Positions 15,695 to 23,674 of a stretch of DNA of 35,212 bases are shown one piece after another. Every line of letters starts with the position of its first letter. The stretch's first letter is position 1. The translations under genes were made by a program, and so were the position numbers. The DNA lies in NCBI GenBank assembly GCA_964352715.1, contig CAYGSU010000045.1:1-35212 (forward strand), given 5' to 3'. The stretch comes from JAVKBW01 sp964352715 (GTDB taxonomy: Bacteria > Pseudomonadota > Alphaproteobacteria > UBA8366 > Aestuariispiraceae). Below the pieces are notes generated by a model, which saw nothing but the letters and a program-made list of their open reading frames with translations, ran no database searches and was not told the origin of the DNA.

Positions 15695-16034
15695 CCGGCA
15701 GGGTTTCCGCCGCCCGGGCGATCGCCCCGGCGATATCGGACAGATACAATGTGCCCTTCACCGTGCGCTGTACCGTGATCGACCGCCGGTCCTGCTCATC
15801 GGGCTTGCGGCGCACCAGCCCCAAGGCCGACAGCCGGTCGAGCGCCCGTGTGACGGCCGGTTTGGAAATCAGCAGATGGTCGGCCAGGCCGCGTACGGTA
15901 TGCGGCGGCGGGTCCATGTAGACAGTCATCAGAACCGCCATCTGCCGGGCGGTAAGGTCAGGCGTATCCCGCCGTACGCTTTCAACAAACGCGCTGTGCC
16001 AGAGTTGCAGGGCCTGTTGCGCGGAAAGCTGCAT
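15684..16034 (-). CDS. MarR family transcriptional regulator
   Basis: A 116-residue winged-helix regulator, slightly short for MarR (about 140). The helix-turn-helix HTVRGLADHLLISKPAVTRALDRLSALGLVRRK and the beta-wing RRKPDEQDRRSITVQRT are clear at about residues 45-90. It overlaps the Mpo1-like gene and starts 10 bases after the leucyl aminopeptidase stop. It could control its own operon or Mpo1-linked lipid chemistry, but no operator is obvious. Confidence 0.88.
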   Translation of the reverse strand: MQLSAQQALQLWHSAFVESVRRDTPDLTARQMAVLMTVYMDPPPHTVRGLADHLLISKPAVTRALDRLSALGLVRRKPDEQDRRSITVQRTVKGTLYLSDIAGAIARAAETLPDDG

Positions 16035-16044
16035 GGGCGTACAT

Positions 16045-17427
<1,383 letters not shown>

Positions 17428-17485
17428 GGCTGAAAAATGGGCAAGCTCTGCGGGAAAGGCAACCGAATAAACGCGGGCCACAAGC

Positions 17486-18307
17486 CTAGCAGGATGGCGC
17501 GGGCAGTCTTTCAAGCGCGGTCATCACGCCGTCGACCTCAACCAGGCCGATATCGTACTTCACCCAGCCGGTGACGCCGCTGTCATACAGCTCGAACACA
17601 TTGGTGGATGTCGGCGGTGCGTCCATCTGTTCGAGATCGAAGAACGAGGTGATGACCCGCCAGCCGGTCCCGGTGATCAGCCCGGTATCGACAACAGCCG
17701 CATCCGGCCGGTGTTTCGGCGCGCCGGCAACGACATCGGTGGCGCGCGTCGGCTGACTGCCGCTGCCGTCGAACATCATGTAGTCGATGACCTTTTCGCC
17801 GGCATCGATGCGCGCCAGCGTTCGCCAGTAGGTGGCGACGGGAAAATACGTGCCTTCAGGCAACGCCGCTGTTGTCACGCCATCGCTGCTTTCGGTGAAT
17901 TCGACCGTGCCGGCCTTGCCTTCCCCCGGTGTACGGGCGATGCCGGCATGGCTCTGCACCGTGTTGCCGTTGAACAGGATTTCGGAATCGAAAACCAGCG
18001 AGGTCGAATCCTTGGCTTCCTCCAGCGTGCTGGTGGACGAAATGGTCAGGTCGTTTCCGCTCTCCATGTTCATGGTGATCTGCAGCTTGCTGTAGATCAG
18101 CCAGTCGGTGCAGCGTTCCTCGACCCTTATCACCAGAATGCCGTCATTGGCGCTGACCGCGCCGGGCAAGTTCAAGACGGTGGGGTTAAGCTGATAGCGT
18201 GCCTGGTGCGACTGCAGTGAGGCGGCGGCGGCGGGCAGCGCACCCGTCAGCAGAAGGGAGACCGCAGCGGCCGCCAGCGCCTGACCTCGTTTACCTGCCG
18301 TCGTCAT
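17486..18307 (-). CDS. eipB: EipB-like periplasmic envelope-integrity protein (DUF1849)
   Basis: A 273-residue DUF1849 protein. In Brucella, EipB is a periplasmic beta-spiral protein needed for envelope integrity and stabilised by one disulfide between an early and a C-terminal cysteine. Here a signal peptide (residues 1-29, ALPAAAA cleavage region) is followed by QSHQARYQL, the family start, and only two cysteines remain in the mature protein: C66 (EERCTDW) and the very last residue C273. This disulfide arrangement agrees with the family. It starts 32 bases after the ferredoxin gene and ends just before the aminopeptidase. Confidence 0.88.
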   Translation of the reverse strand: MTTAGKRGQALAAAAVSLLLTGALPAAAASLQSHQARYQLNPTVLNLPGAVSANDGILVIRVEERCTDWLIYSKLQITMNMESGNDLTISSTSTLEEAKDSTSLVFDSEILFNGNTVQSHAGIARTPGEGKAGTVEFTESSDGVTTAALPEGTYFPVATYWRTLARIDAGEKVIDYMMFDGSGSQPTRATDVVAGAPKHRPDAAVVDTGLITGTGWRVITSFFDLEQMDAPPTSTNVFELYDSGVTGWVKYDIGLVEVDGVMTALERLPAPSC

Positions 18308-18339
18308 CGCCGTGTTCCTTTCGTTCGGTGTTAACCGCG

Positions 18340-18726
18340 CTATAGGCGGTCGGCCTCGTCTTCAGGGTAGAACCGGTATTTCTCAACCGGTACGCCGCCG
18401 ATCAGATGCTCCTCGATGATTTTATCGAGCACCGAAGGACGGCAGGAATGGTACCAGACACCATCCGGGTAGACGACGGCGATCGGCCCGGCCTGGCACA
18501 ACCGCAGGCAGTTCGCCTTGGTGCGGAACACCTGGCCGGTTCCCGCACTGTCGAGGCCCTTTGCCTTCAGCGCCTTCTTCAGGTGGTCCCAGGCAACCAG
18601 ACTGTCTTCCTTGCGGCAGCATTTCGGGTCGGTCTGGTCGGCGCACAGAAAGATGTGCCGTTGCACCGCGTCCAGCTTCAACTCGTCCGACTTCCGCTGC
18701 AGCCGCTGTGTTTTCGATAGCGCCAT
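18340..18726 (-). CDS. Thioredoxin-like [2Fe-2S] ferredoxin (COG3411 type)
   Basis: A 128-residue protein starting MALSKTQRLQ. Cysteines C28 and C36/C37 (FLCADQTDPKCC) and C73 and C77 (KANCLRLCQAGP) form the spaced pairs of thioredoxin-fold ferredoxins, and GPIAVVYPDGVWYHSC follows as in this family. The start at 18726 is chosen by homology-like onset; the in-frame extension to 18825 runs into the upstream gene. It begins 43 bases after the UbiH-like gene stops, so the two are probably co-transcribed. The electron-transfer partner is not known. Confidence 0.88.
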   Translation of the reverse strand: MALSKTQRLQRKSDELKLDAVQRHIFLCADQTDPKCCRKEDSLVAWDHLKKALKAKGLDSAGTGQVFRTKANCLRLCQAGPIAVVYPDGVWYHSCRPSVLDKIIEEHLIGGVPVEKYRFYPEDEADRL

Positions 18727-18769
18727 GTCCGATCCCTGTCCGCTTTCAATATGGTCGGCCCGGCCGGCC

Positions 18770-20026
18770 CTACAAGGCCTCGCCGCGAATAAGCCGGGGC
18801 AGTTCGCCGACCACGCCCATCGCATGCCGCATCAGAAACTTCTTCGCCGGCGGCAGGCGGTTGACCGCCGCCAGGCCGATATCGCGCGCCAGCCGCACCG
18901 GTGGAACGTCGTTGGAAAACAGCCGTGTCAGCCCGTCGGTGACGGCGGCGAGCAGCACGTTGTCGAACCGCCGCCAGCGTTCATAGCGCCGCAGAACATC
19001 GGGCGCGCCCAGATCCATGCCGAGGCGGCGGGCGTCAACCAGCACATCGGCCAGGGCTGCGACATCGCGCAGGCCCATATTCAGCCCCTGCCCGGCGATC
19101 GGGTGGATTGCATGGCCGGCATCGCCGACCAGCGCAAGCCGCTGCGCGACATAGGTTTCTGCGTGGCTGAGCGACAGCGGAAAGGCGAAGCGCGGGCCGA
19201 CCAGCTCGATCTCGCCCAGCCAGTCGCCGAACCGGGCCGACAGTTCCGCCATGAAAGCATCGTCATCCAGCGCCATGATCGCCGCGGCCCGGTCGCGCCG
19301 GTCCGACCAGACGATATTCGACCGGTCGCCGGTCATCGGCAGCATGGCGAACGGTCCGCCGGGCAAAAACAGCTCCACAGCCGTGCCGTTATGCGACCGC
19401 GCGTGCCGCACGGTGCAGACAATCGAGGTCTGGTCATAGTCCCAGCCGGTGACGCGGATGCCGGCTTCCGCCCGCACGGCCGATTTCTTGCCATCGGCGG
19501 CGATCACCAGCGAGGCGCGGATACTGCCGCCGCCTTGCAGATGCACAGTCGCCGCCGTGGCGTCGCGGTCGACGCCGGTCACCGATTCGGGCGCCAGCCA
19601 GGTGACGGTTTTCAGCGTCGGGATCAGCGTGTGCAGGGCGGCGCGGGTATACCGGTTTTCGATGATGTACCCGAACGGGTCATCACCGATATCGGTGTGG
19701 TCGTAATGCAGAAACAGCGGCGATACCCCGCGCAGCACATGGCCGTCTGCGACGCGAATATCCCGGATCGGCTGGGCGTGGTCGGCAAGCAGCGGCCACA
19801 GGTCAATGCCCCTGAACACCCGGGCCGAGCCCAGCGCGATGGCCGACGATCTTCCGTCATATTCCGGCGCGACATGCGTCGACGGCTGCTCGCGGTCGAT
19901 CACGGCGACCGACAGGCCCGCCTTGCCCAACGCTGCCGCAAGGGTCAGCCCGACAAGACCGCCGCCGACAATGGCGATGTCGTAGCGGCGGGGCTTTTGC
20001 GAATCGGAATGTGCGGTCTGCGCCAT
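18770..20026 (-). CDS. UbiH/UbiL-family FAD-dependent hydroxylase
   Basis: A 418-residue flavoprotein monooxygenase of the ubiquinone-biosynthesis group, hydroxylating the aromatic ring of polyprenyl intermediates. The FAD-binding motif IAIVGGGLVGLTLAAALGKAG lies at about residues 17-38. The DG-type motif VIAADGKKSAVR is mid-protein, and the GD motif LVGDAGHAIHPIAGQGLNMG is at about residue 298. Members of UbiF, UbiH, UbiL and UbiM cannot be separated by eye, so no symbol is given. It is the first gene of the minus-strand run and is divergent from glnK across a 306-bp regulatory region. Confidence 0.88.
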   Translation of the reverse strand: MAQTAHSDSQKPRRYDIAIVGGGLVGLTLAAALGKAGLSVAVIDREQPSTHVAPEYDGRSSAIALGSARVFRGIDLWPLLADHAQPIRDIRVADGHVLRGVSPLFLHYDHTDIGDDPFGYIIENRYTRAALHTLIPTLKTVTWLAPESVTGVDRDATAATVHLQGGGSIRASLVIAADGKKSAVRAEAGIRVTGWDYDQTSIVCTVRHARSHNGTAVELFLPGGPFAMLPMTGDRSNIVWSDRRDRAAAIMALDDDAFMAELSARFGDWLGEIELVGPRFAFPLSLSHAETYVAQRLALVGDAGHAIHPIAGQGLNMGLRDVAALADVLVDARRLGMDLGAPDVLRRYERWRRFDNVLLAAVTDGLTRLFSNDVPPVRLARDIGLAAVNRLPPAKKFLMRHAMGVVGELPRLIRGEAL

Positions 20027-20105
20027 GGCGTGTCCTTCGGAAGGTCGTATTACTGTCGAACCTTCCCCGGTTTTTGTCCAGACGGCAGTCTGTCACAGCA
20101 AATAA

Positions 20106-20124
20106 TTGATTAAAAATTAATCAA
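20106..20124. promoter_or_regulatory. AT-rich palindrome 1
   Basis: TTGATTAA at 20106-20113 and TTAATCAA at 20117-20124 form a perfect inverted repeat around AAA. The 17-bp core TGATTAAAAATTAATCA recurs downstream with one change. It looks like a dimeric regulator operator. The regulator is unknown. Confidence 0.6.
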
Positions 20125-20146
20125 CATTTCATCTGCCCGTAAGAAA

Positions 20147-20163
20147 TGACTAAAAATTAATCA
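20147..20163. promoter_or_regulatory. AT-rich palindrome 2
   Basis: TGACTAAAAATTAATCA repeats palindrome 1 with a single base difference, at an offset of exactly 40 bp, about four helical turns, so both would face nearly the same side of the DNA. It is about 90 bp upstream of the sigma-54-like promoter candidate. Confidence 0.6.
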
Positions 20164-20237
20164 CACATGTTGCGCCCGGAATCTGCGTCTACCCTTTAAG
20201 TAATTGTTTTAAAACATATAAATTAGTTTCTCGATTC

Positions 20238-20252
20238 CGGCACGGTATTTGA
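20238..20252 (+). promoter_or_regulatory. Candidate sigma-54 promoter for glnK-amtB
   Basis: CGGCACG then four bases then TTGA resembles the -24/-12 promoter TGGCACG-N4-TTGC, with the required 10 bases between GG (20239-20240) and the -12 element (20251-20252). The -12 position is GA instead of GC, which weakens the call. glnK promoters are commonly sigma-54 and NtrC dependent. Confidence 0.4.
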
Positions 20253-20332
20253 TAAGAGCTACCCGGTCCATTGTGCGGTGCAACAGAGCTGTTCTGAGCA
20301 CCGGTCTGGAAACAACGAGGGAGCATTCAGCA

Positions 20333-20671
20333 ATGAAATTGGTGATGGCTATAATTAAGCCCTTCAAGCTGGAAGAGGTCCGTGAAGCCCTGACGACAAT
20401 CGGTATTCAGGGTCTGACCGTCAGCGAAGTTAAGGGTTTCGGCCGGCAAAAAGGCCAAACAGAAATCTACCGCGGCGCCGAATACGCCGTGAATTTCCTA
20501 CCCAAGGTCAAAATTGAAATCGCCGTTGACGACGATCAGGCGGCAGCGGTTGTCGAAGCGATCCAGCAGGCCGGCAATACCGGCCGGATCGGTGATGGAA
20601 AGATTTTCGTTCTGGACTTGGCTCAGGCTGTACGCATTCGCACTGGCGAAAGCGGCACCGAAGCGCTGTGA
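20333..20671 (+). CDS. glnK: PII nitrogen regulatory protein GlnK
   Basis: Trimeric signal protein reading 2-oxoglutarate and glutamine status, uridylylated when nitrogen is scarce. The 112 residues from ATG 20333 (preceded by GAGGGA) begin MKLVMAIIKPFKLEEV. The T-loop carries the uridylylation site Y51 in YRGAEY, and the signature VKGFGRQKGQTEIYRG and the C-terminal GDGKIFVLDLAQAVRIRTGE are complete. Placement 13 bases before amtB identifies it as the GlnK paralogue that plugs the ammonium channel, rather than GlnB. Confidence 0.95.
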   Translation: MKLVMAIIKPFKLEEVREALTTIGIQGLTVSEVKGFGRQKGQTEIYRGAEYAVNFLPKVKIEIAVDDDQAAAVVEAIQQAGNTGRIGDGKIFVLDLAQAVRIRTGESGTEAL

Positions 20672-20684
20672 GGAGGCAGGAAGC

Positions 20685-22207
20685 ATGAAGAATATTCTGA
20701 GAGAAAACAGCCGTATGGCTATTTACGCCGCCACCGCCCTTGTGGCGTTCATGGTGACGGAACCGGCGCTTGCGGCGGTAACGGAAGAAACAGCCTATAT
20801 CTTTAACACGTTTTCGTTCCTGGTCAGCGGCTTCCTGGTGATGTGGATGGCCGCCGGTTTTGCGATGCTGGAATCCGGCCTCGTACGATCCAAGAACACG
20901 GCAACGATCTGCCTGAAGAACATCGCGCTCTATTCGGTCGCAGGTATCATGTACTACCTGATCGGCTACAGCCTGATGTATGTCGATGTTGCAGGTTATA
21001 TGGGCTCGCTGTCCGGCGCGTTCTACAATCCGTCGGCGGATGAACTGGCGTTGCTGAACGCCGAAGAAGTGACGGATGAACTGGTTGGCGCCGTTACCGG
21101 GGCCGGCTATTCGGTCGCGTCCGACTGGTTCTTCCAGATGGTCTTCGTGGCCACGGCGGCGTCAATCGTCTCCGGCACGGTCGCGGAACGCATCAAGTTC
21201 TGGCCGTTTATGATCTTCACGGTCGTTCTGACCGGCATCATCTACCCGATCCAGGGGTCCTGGACCTGGGGCGGCGGCTGGCTCGCTGAAATGGGTTTCT
21301 CCGATTTCGCGGGCTCGACCATCGTTCACTCGGTCGGTGGCTGGGCGGCTTTGACCGGGGCGATCATTCTCGGTGCGCGGAAAGGCAAGTTCGGCAAGGA
21401 CGGGTCGGTCAACCCGATGCCGGGCGCGAATCTGCCGCTGGCGACGCTCGGTACGTTCATCCTGTGGCTCGGCTGGTTTGGCTTCAACGGCGGCTCGGTT
21501 CTGGCGCTCGGCGATGCCGCATCGGCGACCTGGATGGCGATTGTCTACACCAACACCAACCTGGCGGCTGCCGGCGGTGTGGTTGCGGCGATTTTNNNNN
21601 NNNNNNNNNNNNNNNNNNNNNNNNNNNNNNNNNNNNNNNNNNNNNNNNNNNNNNNNNNNNNNNNNNNNNNNNNNNNNNNNNNNNNNNNNNNNNNNTTGTC
21701 TACACCAACACCAACCTGGCGGCTGCCGGCGGTGTGGTTGCGGCGATTTTTCTGACGCAGATCCTTTACAAGAAAATCGACCTGACGATGGCGTTGAACG
21801 GGGCGATTGCCGGTCTGGTGTCGATTACGGCCGGGCCTGACCTTACCAACCACTTCCTGTCGATCATCGTCGGCGCGATCGGCGGCGTTCTGGTGGTTGT
21901 CGCCATCCCGATGCTCGACAAGCTGAAAATCGACGATGTGGTCGGCGCTATCTCCGCCCACCTTGTCTGCGGCATCTGGGGCACGCTGGCGGTCGGTATC
22001 TTCGGTGGCGGCGACATTGTTGTCCAGGTCATCGGCATCGTTGCGATCGGCGTGTTCACCGTCGTTACCAGCGGTGTGGTGTGGATGATCCTGAAAGTAT
22101 CGATCGGTATCCGCGCTTCCGAGGAAGACGAAATGGCCGGTCTCGACCAGGCCGAACTGGGGATGGAAGCCTATCCCGAATTCGGTACGGGATCGCAACG
22201 ACTGTAG
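20685..22207 (+). CDS. amtB: Ammonium transporter AmtB (interrupted by a false gap)
   Basis: Trimeric ammonium channel. A signal-like N-terminus (ending near AALAA) precedes eleven expected membrane helices. Conserved features include WMAAGFAMLESGLVRSKN, the two pore histidines (STIVHSVGGW and AHLVCGIWG), the gate-region WFFQMVFVATAASIVSGTVAER, and GWFGFNGGS. The N-run at 21596-21695 is flanked by an exact 55-bp repeat. Removing the Ns and one repeat copy (155 bases) restores one frame through to TAG 22207 and gives 455 residues, normal for the family. As written, the frame shifts across the gap. AGGAGG precedes the start. A strong terminator follows. Confidence 0.95.
21541..21750. repeat. 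55-bp exact duplication flanking 100 N (assembly artefact)
   Basis: Bases 21541-21595 and 21696-21750 are identical over 55 positions and directly border the N-run at 21596-21695. The two contig ends therefore overlap and should be merged. 55 is a common assembler k-mer length. Confidence 0.95.
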
Positions 22208-22222
22208 TTCCTTCATCTGCAG

Positions 22223-22247
22223 CTTAGGGGCATGGTTGCCCCCTAAG
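22223..22247 (+). terminator. Hairpin after amtB, first of two
   Basis: CTTAGGGG (22223-22230) pairs perfectly with CCCCTAAG (22240-22247) around a nine-base loop, 15 bases after the amtB stop. No T run follows. It may protect the transcript end upstream of the stronger terminator. Confidence 0.5.
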
Positions 22248-22257
22248 ACCCCGCAAC

Positions 22258-22289
22258 TGGCCCGGCGAGCAATCGCCGGGCCATTTTTT
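22258..22289 (+). terminator. Strong intrinsic terminator of glnK-amtB
   Basis: TGGCCCGGCGA (22258-22268) pairs perfectly with TCGCCGGGCCA (22273-22283) around GCAA, followed at once by six T. It is a textbook rho-independent terminator. The next 136 bases up to the aminotransferase start are AT-rich and should hold its promoter. Confidence 0.95.
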
Positions 22290-22425
22290 GTGGTAACGTT
22301 AAAAGAAAACAGTATTCCGGTAGTGATTCCGTCGATTCTTCATTTAGGAATAATTCTTGCTTGTCTTCTTCAATACAGTATTTTTGCTTGAGAACTCTTA
22401 ATCAATACTTGGTAACTAAGTAATC

Positions 22426-23658
22426 ATGAACGATCCGGAAATTTTCATCGACTACCCTTTCGGGCGGATGGCGAAGCTGCTGGCGCCGCTGGACCCGCCG
22501 GCTGGCAAGGACCCGCTGGTGCTCAGCGTCGGCGAACCGCGCCTGCCGACGCCGCCGATGGCGCAGGAGGTGATTGCCGGCTGGAACGGCGGCTGGACAA
22601 AATATCCACCGCCGGCCGGGTCGGACGCCTATCGCGGCGCGGTCGCAGCCTGGCTGACGAAACGCTATGGCCTGCCGGACGGCATGATCGACCCTGACCG
22701 GAATGTGGCCGGCACCTGCGGCAGTCGCGAAGGATTGTTTCAGCTGACGCTGCTGGCCGCGACGATGAAGCGGCAGACCCTGCCGGCCGGGGTGAAGCCG
22801 CTCATCGCGATGCCGAACCCGCTGTATCATGTCTATTACGGCGGCACGATTCTGGCGAATGCCGACCCGGTCTTCATGAACACCACGGCCGAAACCCGGC
22901 ACATGCCGGATGTCCGCGACCTGACGCCGGATGTGCTCGACCGGCTGGCCATGGTCATCCTGTGCACGCCGGGCAACCCGTCGGGCAAGATCGCCAAGAT
23001 CGATGTTCTGCTGGATCTGGCGCTGCTGGCGCGCAAGCACAATTTCATCCTGGCGGTCGATGAGTGCTATTCCGAACTGTACGGCAAGCGCGCGCCGGTC
23101 GGTGCGCTGGAAGCCTGCAAGGCCATCGACGGCAAAATGGACAATGTGGTGACGGTGAATTCGCTGTCGAAACGGTCCAGCGCCCCCGGTCTGCGTTGCG
23201 CCTTCGTTGCCGGCGATGCCGAAATCATCCGGCGCTTCACCATGCTGCGCAATTACGGTGGCGTGCAGATGCCGCCGGCGCTGGATGCGGCGGGAACCGC
23301 GCTGTGGCGGGACGAATCCCATGTCGCGGCGAATCGGGCACATTATCAGGCGCTGTTCGATATCGCCGACGAGGCGTTCGACGGCTGGCCGGGTTATGAA
23401 CGGCCGGAAGCGGCGTTTTTCCTGTGGCTGCCGGTGCGTGATGACGAGGAGGCGGCGAAAGCCGCCTGGACCAGAGAAGCGATCAAGGTGATGCCGGGGC
23501 GGTACTTTTCCCGGAAGGACCCGGTTACCGGCACCGTGCCCGGCGAGGGGTATATCCGCATCGCGCTGGTCGATGACGTGAAAACCGTGCGTGACGGGAT
23601 GATCCGGCTGCGGTCCGCGCTCGATGCGGCGGGCCAGGCACCGGAAGTGACGGACTAG
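22426..23658 (+). CDS. PLP-dependent aminotransferase, DapC-like
   Basis: A 410-residue fold-type I class I/II aminotransferase. Its position before ftsK and its sequence start (FIDYPFGRMAKLLAPLDPP, LSVGEPRLPTPP) resemble succinyldiaminopimelate aminotransferase of the lysine and peptidoglycan pathway in alphaproteobacteria. The PLP lysine is K249 in NSLSKRSSAPGLRCAF. Other conserved features are TPGNPSGKI, the aspartate/tyrosine pair DECYSELY, and the carboxylate-binding arginine in EGYIRIALV. No Shine-Dalgarno is visible before ATG 22426, so translation may be leaderless. Substrate assignment is inferred. Confidence 0.85.
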   Translation: MNDPEIFIDYPFGRMAKLLAPLDPPAGKDPLVLSVGEPRLPTPPMAQEVIAGWNGGWTKYPPPAGSDAYRGAVAAWLTKRYGLPDGMIDPDRNVAGTCGSREGLFQLTLLAATMKRQTLPAGVKPLIAMPNPLYHVYYGGTILANADPVFMNTTAETRHMPDVRDLTPDVLDRLAMVILCTPGNPSGKIAKIDVLLDLALLARKHNFILAVDECYSELYGKRAPVGALEACKAIDGKMDNVVTVNSLSKRSSAPGLRCAFVAGDAEIIRRFTMLRNYGGVQMPPALDAAGTALWRDESHVAANRAHYQALFDIADEAFDGWPGYERPEAAFFLWLPVRDDEEAAKAAWTREAIKVMPGRYFSRKDPVTGTVPGEGYIRIALVDDVKTVRDGMIRLRSALDAAGQAPEVTD

Positions 23659-23674
23659 AAAGAGGCATTTGACG

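Larger units (their letters stand above)
20027..20332. other. ubiH-like/glnK divergent regulatory region
   Basis: These 306 bases carry no gene. The left half is unusually AT-rich and holds two almost identical palindromes exactly 40 bp apart. The right half holds a sigma-54-like promoter candidate and the glnK leader. Confidence 0.7.

Noticed and set aside
18518..20113. 531-codon plus-strand frame opposite ubiH-like and ferredoxin genes
   Set aside because: It spans two convincingly coded minus-strand genes and their spacer, which no single real gene would do.
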